From NCBI GenBank assembly GCA_017528425.1, contig JAFXOV010000012.1, forward strand, positions 1 to 50,099: 50,099 nt of DNA. Direction: 5' to 3'. The notes under the pieces were generated by a model. It was not told the origin of the DNA. It saw only the letters and a list, made by a program, of their open reading frames with translations, and ran no database searches. Position 1 is the first letter of the stretch, and each line of letters begins with the position of its first letter. The DNA is from Elusimicrobiota bacterium. GTDB taxonomy: Bacteria; Elusimicrobiota; Endomicrobiia; Endomicrobiales; Endomicrobiaceae. A program made the translations under genes and the position numbers. Shown here in pieces: positions 7,777 to 17,167 of this stretch.

Positions 7777-10700
7777 ATGAAAAACTTAATGAAAATATTT
7801 TTGAATAAAGGATATTTTCCTTTTTGCATATCTCAGTTTTTGGGCATTTTCAATGACCAGTTCTTTAGAATAGCATTGGCTGTTTACATAATGATGGGCG
7901 CAAATTCCCTGTCGCAGGGAACAAGATATTTCTTTGCATCGTTTTTGATAGCGGTATTTATGTTGCCGTCGTTACTGTTTTCGGCAACAGCCGGTGAAAT
8001 TGCCGACAAGTACAGAAAAGATATTATTATAAGAATCGTAAAGATAGCTCAACTTTTGTTGGCTTTTATAGGAATAGCCGGTTTCTTGTTGCATAGTGTT
8101 ACGATTTTATTAATAGTATTATTTTTGGCAGGAACCATTTCAACTTTATTTTCTCCGACAAAATACAGCGCTATTCCGGAATTTTTGAAACAAGAAGATC
8201 TCGTTGCCGGAAACACAATAATTCAAGTCGGAAATTATATTTCAATGTTGTTGGGAATTATTTGCGGTATACTGGTATATTCGATAGATAGAAGTTGGCT
8301 TTTTCTTATATATTTAGCAGTAGCTGTAATAGGATTTATTGCTTCTCTTTACATTCCGGAACTGAAAACCAGCACACAAAAATTTAAAATTTCGAAGAAT
8401 TTCATTAAAACAACAATAAAAAATATGCATTACTTAAAATATACAAAAGATATTTATATGTGTATTTTAGGTATATCGTGGTTTTGGTTCATCGGTGTTG
8501 TGTTGGTTTACCAAATTCCGAACTTTGCGGAAATCGTTTTAAAAGGTCAAAAAGATTTGTATACATTTTTGGCATTGCTTCTTACATCGGGAGTTTTTGT
8601 GGGAGCATTACTTTCATATTTCTTGTTAAAGAAAGAAATATCCGTAAGATATGTTCCGATATCAGTAGTTTTAATGACATTATTTATAGTGGACTTATCG
8701 TTTAGTGCAAAATATGCACATGTTGCATTAACAACAAACATTGCATTAACCAGCTTTCTTTCAACTTTTTCCGGTATAAGAATAATAATAGATGTTTTTG
8801 CATATTCGCTTTTTGCGGGACTTTATATCGTTCCGTTAATAACAATGTTGCAAGTGTTGGCAAAAAGAAAAATCAGAGCAAGAGTATTTGCTGTAAACGA
8901 TATTGTTAGTGTACTGTTTATGATAGCAGGCTCTTCCGTTTGTTTCTTGTTTATAAAAATGGGACTTGCTTTCCCTGTAGTTTTAACGATAATAGCAATA
9001 TTTAATGTGCTTGCCGCTATATACATAAGTACTCTTTTACCTGCACACCTTTTAAGAATAATAGCAAAAAGATTTATAGATATTTTGTATAAAATAGAAG
9101 TTGTCGGTATGGAAAATTTTGAAAAATGTAAAGGCGGAACTTTAATTATTGCAAACCACACTTCTTTGATAGACGGTCTTATTCTTTCGGTAACTTTCGG
9201 AGAAAAACTTTCGTTTGCAATTAACAGTGATGTAACAAACAAATTTTGGTTAAAACCTTTCTTAAAAATAATAAAATATTTCCCTGTAGATAACACAAAT
9301 GTGATGGTTGTTAAATCGATAATCGATGAAATAAAAGAAGGCGGAATAGTGGTGATTTTCCCCGAAGGAAGAATTACCACTACAGGCGGACTTATGAAAG
9401 TTTATCCCGGTCCTGCCGTTATTGCCGATAAGAGCGATGCCGATATTTTACCTATATGTATCGAAGGTATACAATATTCCGATTTTTCATATTTTGGAGC
9501 AAAAACAAAAAGTAAAAGACAAAGAAAAATTAAACTTACAATTTTGCCTCCGAGAAAACTTGATGTAAACCAATCGTTGTCCGATACAAGAAGAAGAAAT
9601 ATTGCCATGACAAAACTTTACGATATTATGTGCGAAATGAAGTTCGCAAGCAATTTTTCCGATAAGACTCTTGTTGAATCTTTAATAGACAGTTTATCTT
9701 TAGTCGGAAGAAGAAAAGAAATATTGGATGATATCAACAGACAACCTATAAGACTCGGCAGATTTTTAGGCGCCATATTTGCTTTTGCACATAAGATAGT
9801 TAAACAAACGGAAAATAAAGAGTATGTCGGAATTATAGCTGCCAACACAAAAACAATGATAGAAATATTTTTTGCTTTGTCGGCACTGAACAGAATTCCG
9901 GCAATGATAAATTTTACCGACAGTATTGAAAATATTCTTTACAATTTACAAAATGTCGGTATAACAAAAGTTTATACTTCAAAAAGATTCATAAAAGCTT
10001 CAAATTTAGGAAATTTAATAAATGCTTTAAAAGAAAATAAAATAGAAGTTATTTATGCCGAAGATATTAAAGACAGTCTTACATTATTTAATAAGGTAGC
10101 GGCATATATAAAATCTTATTTTCCCAGAACATATTACAGAAATATTTGTTCTACTTTCGACGTGTTTTCTCCGGCCGTTGTATTATTTACATCAGCATTT
10201 AAAGGAAAAAGTAAAGCGGTAGTTTTATCACATAAAAATATACAAGCTTCCAGAGCACAACTTTCAAGTGTTATGGATTTCGGTATTATGGACAGTTTCT
10301 TTAATGCAATGCCGATATTTTCTTCTTTAGGTCTTGTTGCAGGAACATTGTTACCTATTTTAAGAGGTATAAAAGTTTTTGAATATCATTCGCCGTTACA
10401 CTATAAGATGGTATCGGAACTTGTATATGATACGGATTCTACCGTTTTGTTGGGAACGGACACTTTCCTTAACGGGTATGCTCAAAATGCTCATCCTTAC
10501 GATTTTTATGCAATAAGATATGTTATAGCCGGAATAGAAAAACTTAAAGAAGAAACAATACATATTTGGGAAGAAAATTTCGGTAAGAGAATTTTTGAAG
10601 CTTACGGAACAACCGAAACAGCTTCTACAATTTCAATAAACACTCCTATGTATTTTAAAGAGTATAGCGTGGGAAGATTTTTGCCTTCTGTCGAATGTAA

Positions 10701-11190
10701 GTTGGAATCTACCACGGCTTTTGTAGGTTCAAGCCATTTGTTGGTAAAAGGTCCTAATGTTGCAAATTGTTATATAGAAAACAAACAACTTGTTTCCAAA
10801 AAAACCGAAGGGGAATGGTTTGATACAGGTGATATTGTTGAAGTAGACAGAGAAGGTTTTGTTTTCATGAAAGGTAAATCAAAAAGGTTTACGAAAGTTG
10901 ACGGAGAAAGTATTTCTTTAACTGAACTTGAATTTAATATATCAAACATTTGGAAAGAATCTAAAAATGCCGTATTAACGGTACAGAATAACAGAAAAAA
11001 AGAAATTGTGTTGTTCACAACGAACCAATCTGCGACATTGGAACAATTACAAAAAGAAGCTCAGGAACAGAAAATTGAAAATTTTGTTTTACCGAACAAA
11101 ATAATTGTTGTGGAAAAAATTCCTATTATAGGAACCGGTGCTACCGATTATACGAAGTTGCATGAAATGTTTAAGGAACTTAACAAATGA
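7777..11190 (+). CDS. LplT-Aas fusion: MFS transporter, acyltransferase, degenerate acyl-ACP synthetase
   Basis: A 1137-residue three-domain membrane protein. Residues 1-415 form an MFS/LplT-like lysophospholipid flippase domain with about 12 helices. Residues 430-620 are a PlsC-type acyltransferase with NHTSLID (about 460, the HX4D motif) and FPEGR (about 528). Residues 640-1137 form an adenylating ligase fold. The enzyme type reacylates lysophospholipids at the inner membrane. The ligase part looks inactive: the P-loop reads TSAFKGKSK near 804 instead of TSGSxGxPK, and the C-terminal catalytic Lys is replaced by Ala (GTGATDY near 1118, GNGKVDY in the next gene). YGTTE and FDTGD are kept. 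It overlaps the next gene by 4 nt (ATGA), so the two are translationally coupled. Confidence 0.88.
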   Translation: MKNLMKIFLNKGYFPFCISQFLGIFNDQFFRIALAVYIMMGANSLSQGTRYFFASFLIAVFMLPSLLFSATAGEIADKYRKDIIIRIVKIAQLLLAFIGIAGFLLHSVTILLIVLFLAGTISTLFSPTKYSAIPEFLKQEDLVAGNTIIQVGNYISMLLGIICGILVYSIDRSWLFLIYLAVAVIGFIASLYIPELKTSTQKFKISKNFIKTTIKNMHYLKYTKDIYMCILGISWFWFIGVVLVYQIPNFAEIVLKGQKDLYTFLALLLTSGVFVGALLSYFLLKKEISVRYVPISVVLMTLFIVDLSFSAKYAHVALTTNIALTSFLSTFSGIRIIIDVFAYSLFAGLYIVPLITMLQVLAKRKIRARVFAVNDIVSVLFMIAGSSVCFLFIKMGLAFPVVLTIIAIFNVLAAIYISTLLPAHLLRIIAKRFIDILYKIEVVGMENFEKCKGGTLIIANHTSLIDGLILSVTFGEKLSFAINSDVTNKFWLKPFLKIIKYFPVDNTNVMVVKSIIDEIKEGGIVVIFPEGRITTTGGLMKVYPGPAVIADKSDADILPICIEGIQYSDFSYFGAKTKSKRQRKIKLTILPPRKLDVNQSLSDTRRRNIAMTKLYDIMCEMKFASNFSDKTLVESLIDSLSLVGRRKEILDDINRQPIRLGRFLGAIFAFAHKIVKQTENKEYVGIIAANTKTMIEIFFALSALNRIPAMINFTDSIENILYNLQNVGITKVYTSKRFIKASNLGNLINALKENKIEVIYAEDIKDSLTLFNKVAAYIKSYFPRTYYRNICSTFDVFSPAVVLFTSAFKGKSKAVVLSHKNIQASRAQLSSVMDFGIMDSFFNAMPIFSSLGLVAGTLLPILRGIKVFEYHSPLHYKMVSELVYDTDSTVLLGTDTFLNGYAQNAHPYDFYAIRYVIAGIEKLKEETIHIWEENFGKRIFEAYGTTETASTISINTPMYFKEYSVGRFLPSVECKLESTTAFVGSSHLLVKGPNVANCYIENKQLVSKKTEGEWFDTGDIVEVDREGFVFMKGKSKRFTKVDGESISLTELEFNISNIWKESKNAVLTVQNNRKKEIVLFTTNQSATLEQLQKEAQEQKIENFVLPNKIIVVEKIPIIGTGATDYTKLHEMFKELNK

Positions 11191-13364
11191 TAAATACATT
11201 AGTAAAAATTTTGATTAATAAAAAATTAGTAATTGCTTTATCCAAGCTTTTCTTGGGTATTCAAGTAAAAGGGTTAGAAAATATTAAAGATTTGCAGGGA
11301 AAGGCTTTGTTCGTTGTAAATCATAACTCTTTTATAGATGCATTTTTGTTGTGGGCATTTATTCCGGAAGAATTATGTTTTACTATTAACCCTATAGTTG
11401 CAAAAAAATGGTATGTAAAACCGTTATTAAACATTGCAAAATTTTTCCAAATAGAACCTAACAACCCTATGGCCGTAAAATCCATGATAAGAGAGGTAAA
11501 TAACGGGCACAAAATAGTTATTTATCCTGAAGGAAGAGTTACATCTACGGGCAGCATGATGAAAATTTATCCCGGTCCTGCAATGATTGCCGATAAAACG
11601 GATGCTCAAATAGTTCCTGTATACATAGACGGTACTCAATATACAATTTTTTCATATTACAGAAACAAAGTTAAGATAAGACCGAGCACAAAAGTAACAT
11701 TAAACATTTTTAAACCTACAAAATTAAACGTAGATAAAGAGTTGAAAGGCGAAGAAAGAAAAAAAGAAATTACAAAACAGCTTTTCGATATTATGACAAA
11801 TGCAAAATATTATTCCGCAAGCGATCAAAAAACTTTGTTTGAGTCTTTAATCGAAGCAAAGAACTTTGTAGGAAGAAGATTTAAGATTGTGGAAGATATA
11901 GCAAGAAAACCCATAAATTACGGCCAACTTCTGACTGCCGCATTTGTTTTAGGTAAACAGTTCACAAAGCACAGTAAACAAAAAGAAAAGGTAGGTTTTT
12001 TAATGCCGAATGCCGCAGCATCCGTGGTTGCTGTTTTCGGTATGCAGGCATATAACATTGTTCCGTGTATGTTAAACTTTTCCACCGGAACAAAAAATAT
12101 GATTTCCTGTTGTAAAACCGCTGTAATTAAAACGGTATATACTTCAAAGCAGTTTGTTATAAAAGGCGGTTTTACCGACCTTATAAAAACAATGGAAGAT
12201 GAAGGCCTTCAAATAATTTATCTTGAAGATTTGAAAAAAGAAATAACTTTACAGGAAAAACTTACGGGCTTATTTGCTTCATTCTTTCCCAAATATTATT
12301 ACAACAAAATTAAAGGTGATGTGTCTGTAGAGAAAGATCCTGCTGTAATTCTTTTTACCAGCGGTTCCGAAGGTGTTCCTAAAGGTGTTGCTTTAAGTCA
12401 CAGAAATATACAGGCAAACTTGAACCAAATAAGAGCTGTTTTGTTCTTCGACACTCAAGACAGATTTTTTATGGCATTACCTATATTCCATTCTTTCGGG
12501 TTCACTTGCGGTATGATACTTCCTATAACAAGCGCCATAAAAGTTTTCTTTTATCCTACACCATTACATTATAAAATTATTCCGGAACTTATTTACGATA
12601 CAAACTCAACAATTACATTTACCACGCCTACTTTCTTTAGCGGATACGGGAAAAGTGCACATGCTTACGACTTTTATTCCATAAGACTTGCAGTTGTGGG
12701 CGCGGAAAGAGCAAAAGAAGAAACTGCAAAAAGTTTATTTACGAATTTCGGTATAAATCTTTTGGAAGGTTACGGAGCTACGGAAACAGCTCCCGTTCTT
12801 TCCGTAAACACACCTATGTACCATAAAAAAGGTTCCGTGGGCAGAATTTTCCCGGGAATGCAAATGAGATTGGATGAAGTTCCCGGAATAAAAGACGGCA
12901 AAAAGCTTGTAGTTAAAGGCAGAAATGTAATGTTGGGTTATATAAAGAGTGATAATCCGGGAGTAATACAACCTTTGGAAGACGGTTGGTACGATACCGG
13001 TGATATCGTTTCCGTAGATAAAGATAATTTTATTACAATAAAAGGCAGAGCAAAGAGGTTTGCAAAAATTGCCGGTGAAATGGTTTCGTTAACCGCTGTA
13101 GAAGAAATGATAACTGCTTTATGGCCGACTTATCAGCATGCGGTTGTTACAATACCGGATGAAAAGAAAGGTGAACAGTTGATATTGTTTACCACAAGGC
13201 CTGACACCGTTTTCAGTGAAATAAGTGCTGCTTTTAAAGCACAAGGTTCAAGTGATTTGTTTGTACCTAAAAAGATAAAAGTGTTGGAAGAAATGATTAT
13301 TATGGGTAACGGTAAAGTTGATTATGTTACACTTGGCCAAAAAGCACTTGAGTTGTTTGGCTAA
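11187..13364 (+). CDS. aas: Aas-type acyltransferase / acyl-ACP synthetase
   Basis: A 725-residue bifunctional protein, paralogous to the preceding gene but without the MFS domain. The acyltransferase has NHNSFID (about 45) and YPEGR (about 113). The ligase has a full P-loop TSGSEGVPKG (about 391), YGATE (about 528), YDTGD, and the catalytic Lys in GNGKVDY (about 707). It should activate a fatty acid on ACP and transfer it to a lysophospholipid such as 2-acyl-GPE. E. coli Aas (719 aa) has the same size and order. The 4-nt overlap with the LplT-fused paralogue suggests a complex in which this protein supplies the acyl-ACP synthetase activity the partner has lost (inference). No classical terminator follows; a dispersed repeat begins 11 nt downstream. 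Confidence 0.92.
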   Translation: MINTLVKILINKKLVIALSKLFLGIQVKGLENIKDLQGKALFVVNHNSFIDAFLLWAFIPEELCFTINPIVAKKWYVKPLLNIAKFFQIEPNNPMAVKSMIREVNNGHKIVIYPEGRVTSTGSMMKIYPGPAMIADKTDAQIVPVYIDGTQYTIFSYYRNKVKIRPSTKVTLNIFKPTKLNVDKELKGEERKKEITKQLFDIMTNAKYYSASDQKTLFESLIEAKNFVGRRFKIVEDIARKPINYGQLLTAAFVLGKQFTKHSKQKEKVGFLMPNAAASVVAVFGMQAYNIVPCMLNFSTGTKNMISCCKTAVIKTVYTSKQFVIKGGFTDLIKTMEDEGLQIIYLEDLKKEITLQEKLTGLFASFFPKYYYNKIKGDVSVEKDPAVILFTSGSEGVPKGVALSHRNIQANLNQIRAVLFFDTQDRFFMALPIFHSFGFTCGMILPITSAIKVFFYPTPLHYKIIPELIYDTNSTITFTTPTFFSGYGKSAHAYDFYSIRLAVVGAERAKEETAKSLFTNFGINLLEGYGATETAPVLSVNTPMYHKKGSVGRIFPGMQMRLDEVPGIKDGKKLVVKGRNVMLGYIKSDNPGVIQPLEDGWYDTGDIVSVDKDNFITIKGRAKRFAKIAGEMVSLTAVEEMITALWPTYQHAVVTIPDEKKGEQLILFTTRPDTVFSEISAAFKAQGSSDLFVPKKIKVLEEMIIMGNGKVDYVTLGQKALELFG

Positions 13365-13374
13365 TTTAAATATC

Positions 13375-13640
13375 TGTTATCCCGTACTTGATACGGGATC
13401 TATAAAAAATGTTCTTTATATACTTTTTAAAATTTCTCATTTTCAAACACTAAAGCTATTCATTTGAAAATTTTAAAGCCGTGCTCCAACTTGAAAAATC
13501 CTAACAACCTAATGTAACGGATTTTTCTTTAAACATGTTCGCACTAAAAAACTTTAAGAGATTTATAGTTTTTTACTTTAAAATTTTCTGCATTCATAGA
13601 CAGCTTTAATTGTGCTTTGTAAATTAAAATTTTAAAAGAA
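13375..13640. repeat. 260-bp dispersed intergenic repeat, copy 1
   Basis: Begins with the hairpin ATCCCGTA-cttg-ATACGGGAT just after the aas stop codon and continues through TTGAAAATTTTAAAGCC, AACATGTTCGC, TTATAGTTTTTTACT and CATAGACAGCTTTAAT blocks. The same blocks in the same order occur at 49536-49793, and the first 95 bp at 15622. On the minus strand it holds the start of a small reading frame (MNAENFKVKNYKS, then a frameshift and stops). The gap 13365-13759 holds this element plus the typA promoter. Confidence 0.8.
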
Positions 13641-13662
13641 TTATGGTATGTAAAACAATCCG

Positions 13663-13689
13663 TTGTAGTTATGATTAAAATACTATAAT
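13663..13689 (+). promoter_or_regulatory. candidate typA promoter
   Basis: TTGTAG (13663-13668) and a perfect TATAAT (13684-13689) with a 15-nt spacer. Downstream, ATGTATAA-tgta-TTATACAT (13719-13738) forms an 8-bp palindrome in the leader, 8 nt before AAGGA. It may be an operator or simply an AT-rich solo repeat arm. Confidence 0.5.
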
Positions 13690-13759
13690 GGGTTTTAAAA
13701 TATACAAAAAGATTTATAATGTATAATGTATTATACATAAAGATTAAGGAAGTTCGATT

Positions 13760-15613
13760 ATGAGTACAAGAGAAGATGTAAGAAATGTAGCAATAATAGC
13801 CCATGTTGACCATGGTAAAACAACAATAGTAGATTCAATGTTGAAGGTTGCCGGTGAATGGACAGTTAAAGATGATGAAGTTCAAGATACCGTTTTGGAT
13901 TCCGATCCCATTGAAAGGGAAAGAGGTATCACAATCCTTGCAAAGTGTACCTCAATAAAATATAAAGATCATACCATAAACATAGTAGATACTCCGGGAC
14001 ATGCCGATTTCGGCAGCGAAGTTGAAAGAGTATTGAAAATGGTGGACAGCGCAATTCTTATGGTAGATGCGGCCGAAGGTCCTATGCCGCAAACAAGATT
14101 TGTTTTAAGAAAAGCATTGGAACTCGGTTTAAATCCAATAGTTGTTATAAACAAAATGGATAAACCGCAAGCAAATGCCAGTAAAGCAATAGATGATATA
14201 TTTGAATTGTTTATGAAACTCGGTGCAACAGACAGACAACTTGATTTCCCTATTTTTTATGCTTCCGGCAGGGAAGGTTGGGCAAGCACAAAAATAGATG
14301 CTAAAGGAACGGATGTTTCTCCGTTACTTGACGGCATAATAAAATATGTTCCGGCACCTGAAGCCGATAAAGATAAACATTTGCAAATGCAAATAACAAT
14401 GATAGATTATAACAACTTTTTAGGCAGAGTGGGTATCGGAAGAATTTTAAACGGTTCAATAAAAAAAGGTCAAACGGTTCTTCTTGTAAATAAAGACGGA
14501 TCAACTCAAGCAAAAGCGGTAAAAATAGAGAAGTTTTTAGGACTTTCAAAAGTTGAAGTTGAAGAAGCTTGGGCGGGAGATATAGTTTCGATATCCGGTC
14601 TTGAAGGATTAAAAGTCGGTGACACAATTTGTGAATTGGAACATCCGTTACCGCTTGAACCTTTAGCAATAGATGAACCTACAATTTCAATGGACTTTTT
14701 GGTTAACGATTCACCTTTTGCAGGCAGGGAAGGTAAATTTTTAACATCAAGACATTTAAAAGCAAGACTCGAAAAAGAAGCTCAAACCAATGTCGGTTTA
14801 AAAGTTGAAGAACTTGAAGGTGAAGGAAGATTTAAAGTTTCCGGCAGAGGCGAACTTCATTTAACCGTTCTTATAGAAAATATGAGAAGAGAAGGTTTTG
14901 AACTTGCAGTATCAAGCCCGGAAGTTATTTTTAAAGAAGTTGACGGAAAAATGTGTGAACCTATGGAATATCTTATTCTTGATATAGATTCCGATTTTCA
15001 GGGAGTAGTTTTTGAACTTATCGGTAAAAGAAGTGCACAACTTGAAAATATGGTAAGTGAAGGTAAAGATCATTTAAGGTTGGAATATATTATTCCGTCA
15101 AGAGCATTGATAGGATTTAAAAACGAATTTTTAACTGCGACAAAAGGTACCGGAATAATGCATCACAGTTTTTACGGATATTTACCGAAAGCGGATATTT
15201 CTTCTTTAAGAGGTAACGGAGTATTTATTGCTATGGCTCCGGGAAAAACCACCGCTTATGCTTTACATAATTTGGAAGACGGCGGAGAGATGTTTGTAGG
15301 TCCGGGTGAAGAAGTTTATGAAGGTATGATAGTCGGACAAAATTCCAGAGAAAGAGATCTTGTGGTTAATCCGTGCAAACCTAAAAAACTTACCAACATG
15401 AGAAGTAAAGCTGCAGATGAAGCATTAACATTAACACCGCACAGAGTTATGAGTTTGGAACAATCCGTGGAATACATTGCTCCCGACGAACTTGTGGAAA
15501 TTACACCGACATCGTTAAGGTTAAGAAAAAAGATATTAAATGCTTTGGACAGAAAAAGAACGGCAAGAAACGAAAGATACGAAGAAGCTCAACTCGAACA
15601 GGAAGAAGATTAA
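13760..15613 (+). CDS. typA: translational GTPase TypA/BipA
   Basis: 617 residues, the normal length for TypA/BipA (about 610). The G domain shows AHVDHGKTT (14-22), the switch-I RERGITI, DTPGHADF and NKMD. Domain II, an EF-G-like domain, and the TypA-specific C-terminal domain follow (motifs GVFIAMAPGKTTAYAL and GMIVGQNSRERDL near 490-535). It binds the 70S ribosome and helps 50S assembly and stress or cold adaptation. AAGGA lies 10 nt before ATG 13760. Monocistronic by position: its own promoter precedes it, and repeat copy 2 and another promoter follow. Confidence 0.97.
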   Translation: MSTREDVRNVAIIAHVDHGKTTIVDSMLKVAGEWTVKDDEVQDTVLDSDPIERERGITILAKCTSIKYKDHTINIVDTPGHADFGSEVERVLKMVDSAILMVDAAEGPMPQTRFVLRKALELGLNPIVVINKMDKPQANASKAIDDIFELFMKLGATDRQLDFPIFYASGREGWASTKIDAKGTDVSPLLDGIIKYVPAPEADKDKHLQMQITMIDYNNFLGRVGIGRILNGSIKKGQTVLLVNKDGSTQAKAVKIEKFLGLSKVEVEEAWAGDIVSISGLEGLKVGDTICELEHPLPLEPLAIDEPTISMDFLVNDSPFAGREGKFLTSRHLKARLEKEAQTNVGLKVEELEGEGRFKVSGRGELHLTVLIENMRREGFELAVSSPEVIFKEVDGKMCEPMEYLILDIDSDFQGVVFELIGKRSAQLENMVSEGKDHLRLEYIIPSRALIGFKNEFLTATKGTGIMHHSFYGYLPKADISSLRGNGVFIAMAPGKTTAYALHNLEDGGEMFVGPGEEVYEGMIVGQNSRERDLVVNPCKPKKLTNMRSKAADEALTLTPHRVMSLEQSVEYIAPDELVEITPTSLRLRKKILNALDRKRTARNERYEEAQLEQEED

Positions 15614-15621
15614 TATAGTTG

Positions 15622-15716
15622 TGTCATTCCGGACTCGATCCGGAATCTATGGAAAATAGTTCTTTTAAAATTTCTAATTTACAAGCAAAAAAGCCATTCG
15701 TTTGAAATTTTAAAAA
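15622..15716. repeat. dispersed intergenic repeat, copy 2 (truncated)
   Basis: Begins ATTCCGGA-ctcg-ATCCGGAAT (perfect hairpin) 9 nt after the typA stop and continues through AAAAAAGCCATTCGTTTGAAA. It matches the first third of the repeats at 13375 and 49536, then stops near 15716, where the promoter region of the next gene begins. Confidence 0.75.
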
Positions 15717-15740
15717 ACATATTTATTGTCGTTTTAAAAA

Positions 15741-15749
15741 TGCTATAAT
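15741..15749 (+). promoter_or_regulatory. extended -10 promoter of the outer-membrane protein gene
   Basis: TGCTATAAT is an extended -10 element (TG-N-TATAAT). No good -35 is visible at standard spacing. It lies 33 nt before ATG 15783, with AGGAG at 15770-15774. Confidence 0.6.
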
Positions 15750-15782
15750 AGGAAAAATTATTTTAAATAGGAGCAAGTAAGT

Positions 15783-16679
15783 ATGAAAAAGTTATTTTTA
15801 TTGGCAGTAGCAACAGTTATGTTGTTTTCAACAGCAGTATTTGCAGGAACAAAAGAAGGTTTGGAATTGGAATTGAAACAGTTGGCAGTTAGTATCACAA
15901 GTACCGAAGTTCACAATTCTTCAGTAGCATTTACAAATGCAAGATTAACAGCAGATCCGCAAACAGCAATTCAAGGTAAATTGGATTTTGATGCAAGATA
16001 TTTTTTACCTAAACTTTTGTGGACAAATAACCTTTATATGGAATACGGTAAAACAACAGTAAGACCGGTAGACAAAGAAGAACTTACAACGGAAAATGCA
16101 GATAAAATTACCGTAACATCGGATTTAACATACAGATTATGGACAGTAGGAGAAGAGTTTATAGGCGGTTTTGAAGCCGGTCCTTTTGTAAATATCGGTT
16201 ATGAAACGGAATTTGATGCACCTGAAATTGAAATAGAAGAAGGAGTAAAAGAAACAGGTAACAGAAAACAAATTCTCAGAGGTAAAGCCGGTGCAAAACT
16301 TTTTGAAGGTAAATATTTGAAAGAATTGTATGCAGCATATGTTTTTGAAAGAGATTTTACTTATACACCGGAAACAAACAGATCAGCTTTTGAAGCAGGT
16401 TTCAAAGCAGAAGCAGAAGTAAGAGAAGGTGTTAAATTTGTAGCATGGTCTTATTACAGAGATTATTTATCATATAGTGAAGAAACTATCAGTGATTTGG
16501 ATTATGAAGTAGAAGCGGAATTAAGACTTGATGTAAAATTGTGGAACAATCTTTCCGTAGCACCTTTTGTTAACTATTATTGTGCAGCAGCAGAACGTTT
16601 TAATTGTGTAGCAGACAATTGGTACACAGGTGTACAAATTTCTTACAGCACATTCTTTAAAAAAGCTAACGAAATATAA
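15783..16679 (+). CDS. predicted outer-membrane beta-barrel protein
   Basis: 298 residues with a clear signal peptide (MKKLFLLAVATVMLFSTAVFA-GT). The mature part alternates polar and hydrophobic residues in short strands (DARYFLPKLLWTNNLYMEYG, AGPFVNIGYETEF, WYTGVQISYSTFF) and lacks long hydrophobic helices, consistent with a 10-14 strand outer-membrane barrel. I recognise no named family. Paired cysteines near residues 265 and 273 are the only ones. It has its own extended -10 promoter and a strong terminator, so it is probably monocistronic. Assignment rests on the composition and strand pattern, not on a motif. Confidence 0.65.
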   Translation: MKKLFLLAVATVMLFSTAVFAGTKEGLELELKQLAVSITSTEVHNSSVAFTNARLTADPQTAIQGKLDFDARYFLPKLLWTNNLYMEYGKTTVRPVDKEELTTENADKITVTSDLTYRLWTVGEEFIGGFEAGPFVNIGYETEFDAPEIEIEEGVKETGNRKQILRGKAGAKLFEGKYLKELYAAYVFERDFTYTPETNRSAFEAGFKAEAEVREGVKFVAWSYYRDYLSYSEETISDLDYEVEAELRLDVKLWNNLSVAPFVNYYCAAAERFNCVADNWYTGVQISYSTFFKKANEI

Positions 16680-16697
16680 TTTTAAGTTAACATAATA

Positions 16698-16735
16698 AAA
16701 TAAGCTCTATTGTTAAAATAGGGCTTATTTTTTTT
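16698..16735 (+). terminator. rho-independent terminator
   Basis: A 14-bp stem, AAATAAGCTCTATT (16698-16711) with AATAGGGCTTATTT (16717-16730, one G-U pair), loop of 5 nt, followed by TTTTT. Ends the outer-membrane protein transcript. Confidence 0.92.
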
Positions 16736-16762
16736 GTCAATAAATGGTAAAATTACTCTAAT
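16734..16762 (+). promoter_or_regulatory. candidate promoter of the queF-feoB operon
   Basis: TTGTCA (16734-16739), 17-nt spacer, TCTAAT (16757-16762). Transcription would start about 15 nt before ATG 16784, with AGGAG at 16771-16775. The leader is too short for a preQ1 riboswitch. Confidence 0.5.
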
Positions 16763-16783
16763 AATATTATAGGAGAATTTTAT

Positions 16784-17164
16784 ATGAAAAATATGCCGGA
16801 ATTTAATAAAGTATCAAAACAATTATTACAGGCAATGCCATACCAATATGTAGGTAACAATATAAATGTTTGTATAGAAACAGACGAATTTACATGCCTT
16901 TGTCCGTGGACGGGACTTCCTGATTTTGCACATTTAAAAATTCAGTATGTTCCGAACAAAGTCGTTGTTGAACTAAAATCTTTGAAAATGTATTTGCAAT
17001 CTTACAGAATGGTTGGTATGGTTCATGAATCCGTAGTAAACAGTATTATGAAAGATATTAAAGCATTGTTAAAACCGAAACAAATATATGTTGAACTCAT
17101 ATTTAAAATCAGAGGCGGAATTACAACAACAGTTTCCGCAGGCAGCATTAAAGAAGGTAAATAA
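16784..17164 (+). CDS. queF: NADPH-dependent preQ0 reductase QueF (YkvM type)
   Basis: 126 residues, a short unimodular QueF of the T-fold superfamily. The nucleophile Cys40 and the general acid Asp47 have the family spacing in LCPWTGLPDF, and the substrate-binding ELKSLKMYLQS (about 63) and HE (81-82) are present. It reduces the nitrile of 7-cyano-7-deazaguanine (preQ0) to preQ1 in queuosine biosynthesis. No other queuosine gene is in the window. It is the first gene of a probable operon and ends 3 nt before feoB, an unusual neighbour. Confidence 0.93.
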   Translation: MKNMPEFNKVSKQLLQAMPYQYVGNNINVCIETDEFTCLCPWTGLPDFAHLKIQYVPNKVVVELKSLKMYLQSYRMVGMVHESVVNSIMKDIKALLKPKQIYVELIFKIRGGITTTVSAGSIKEGK

Positions 17165-17167
17165 TAA

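Noticed and set aside
15630-15660. The ATTCCGGA hairpins after typA and pdxA as rho-independent terminators
   Set aside because: No T run follows the stems; they are the first part of the dispersed repeat, so termination is not supported.
16736-16783. preQ1 riboswitch before queF
   Set aside because: The leader between the predicted transcript start and the ATG is only about 15 nt, and the region is AT-rich without the conserved preQ1 loop.
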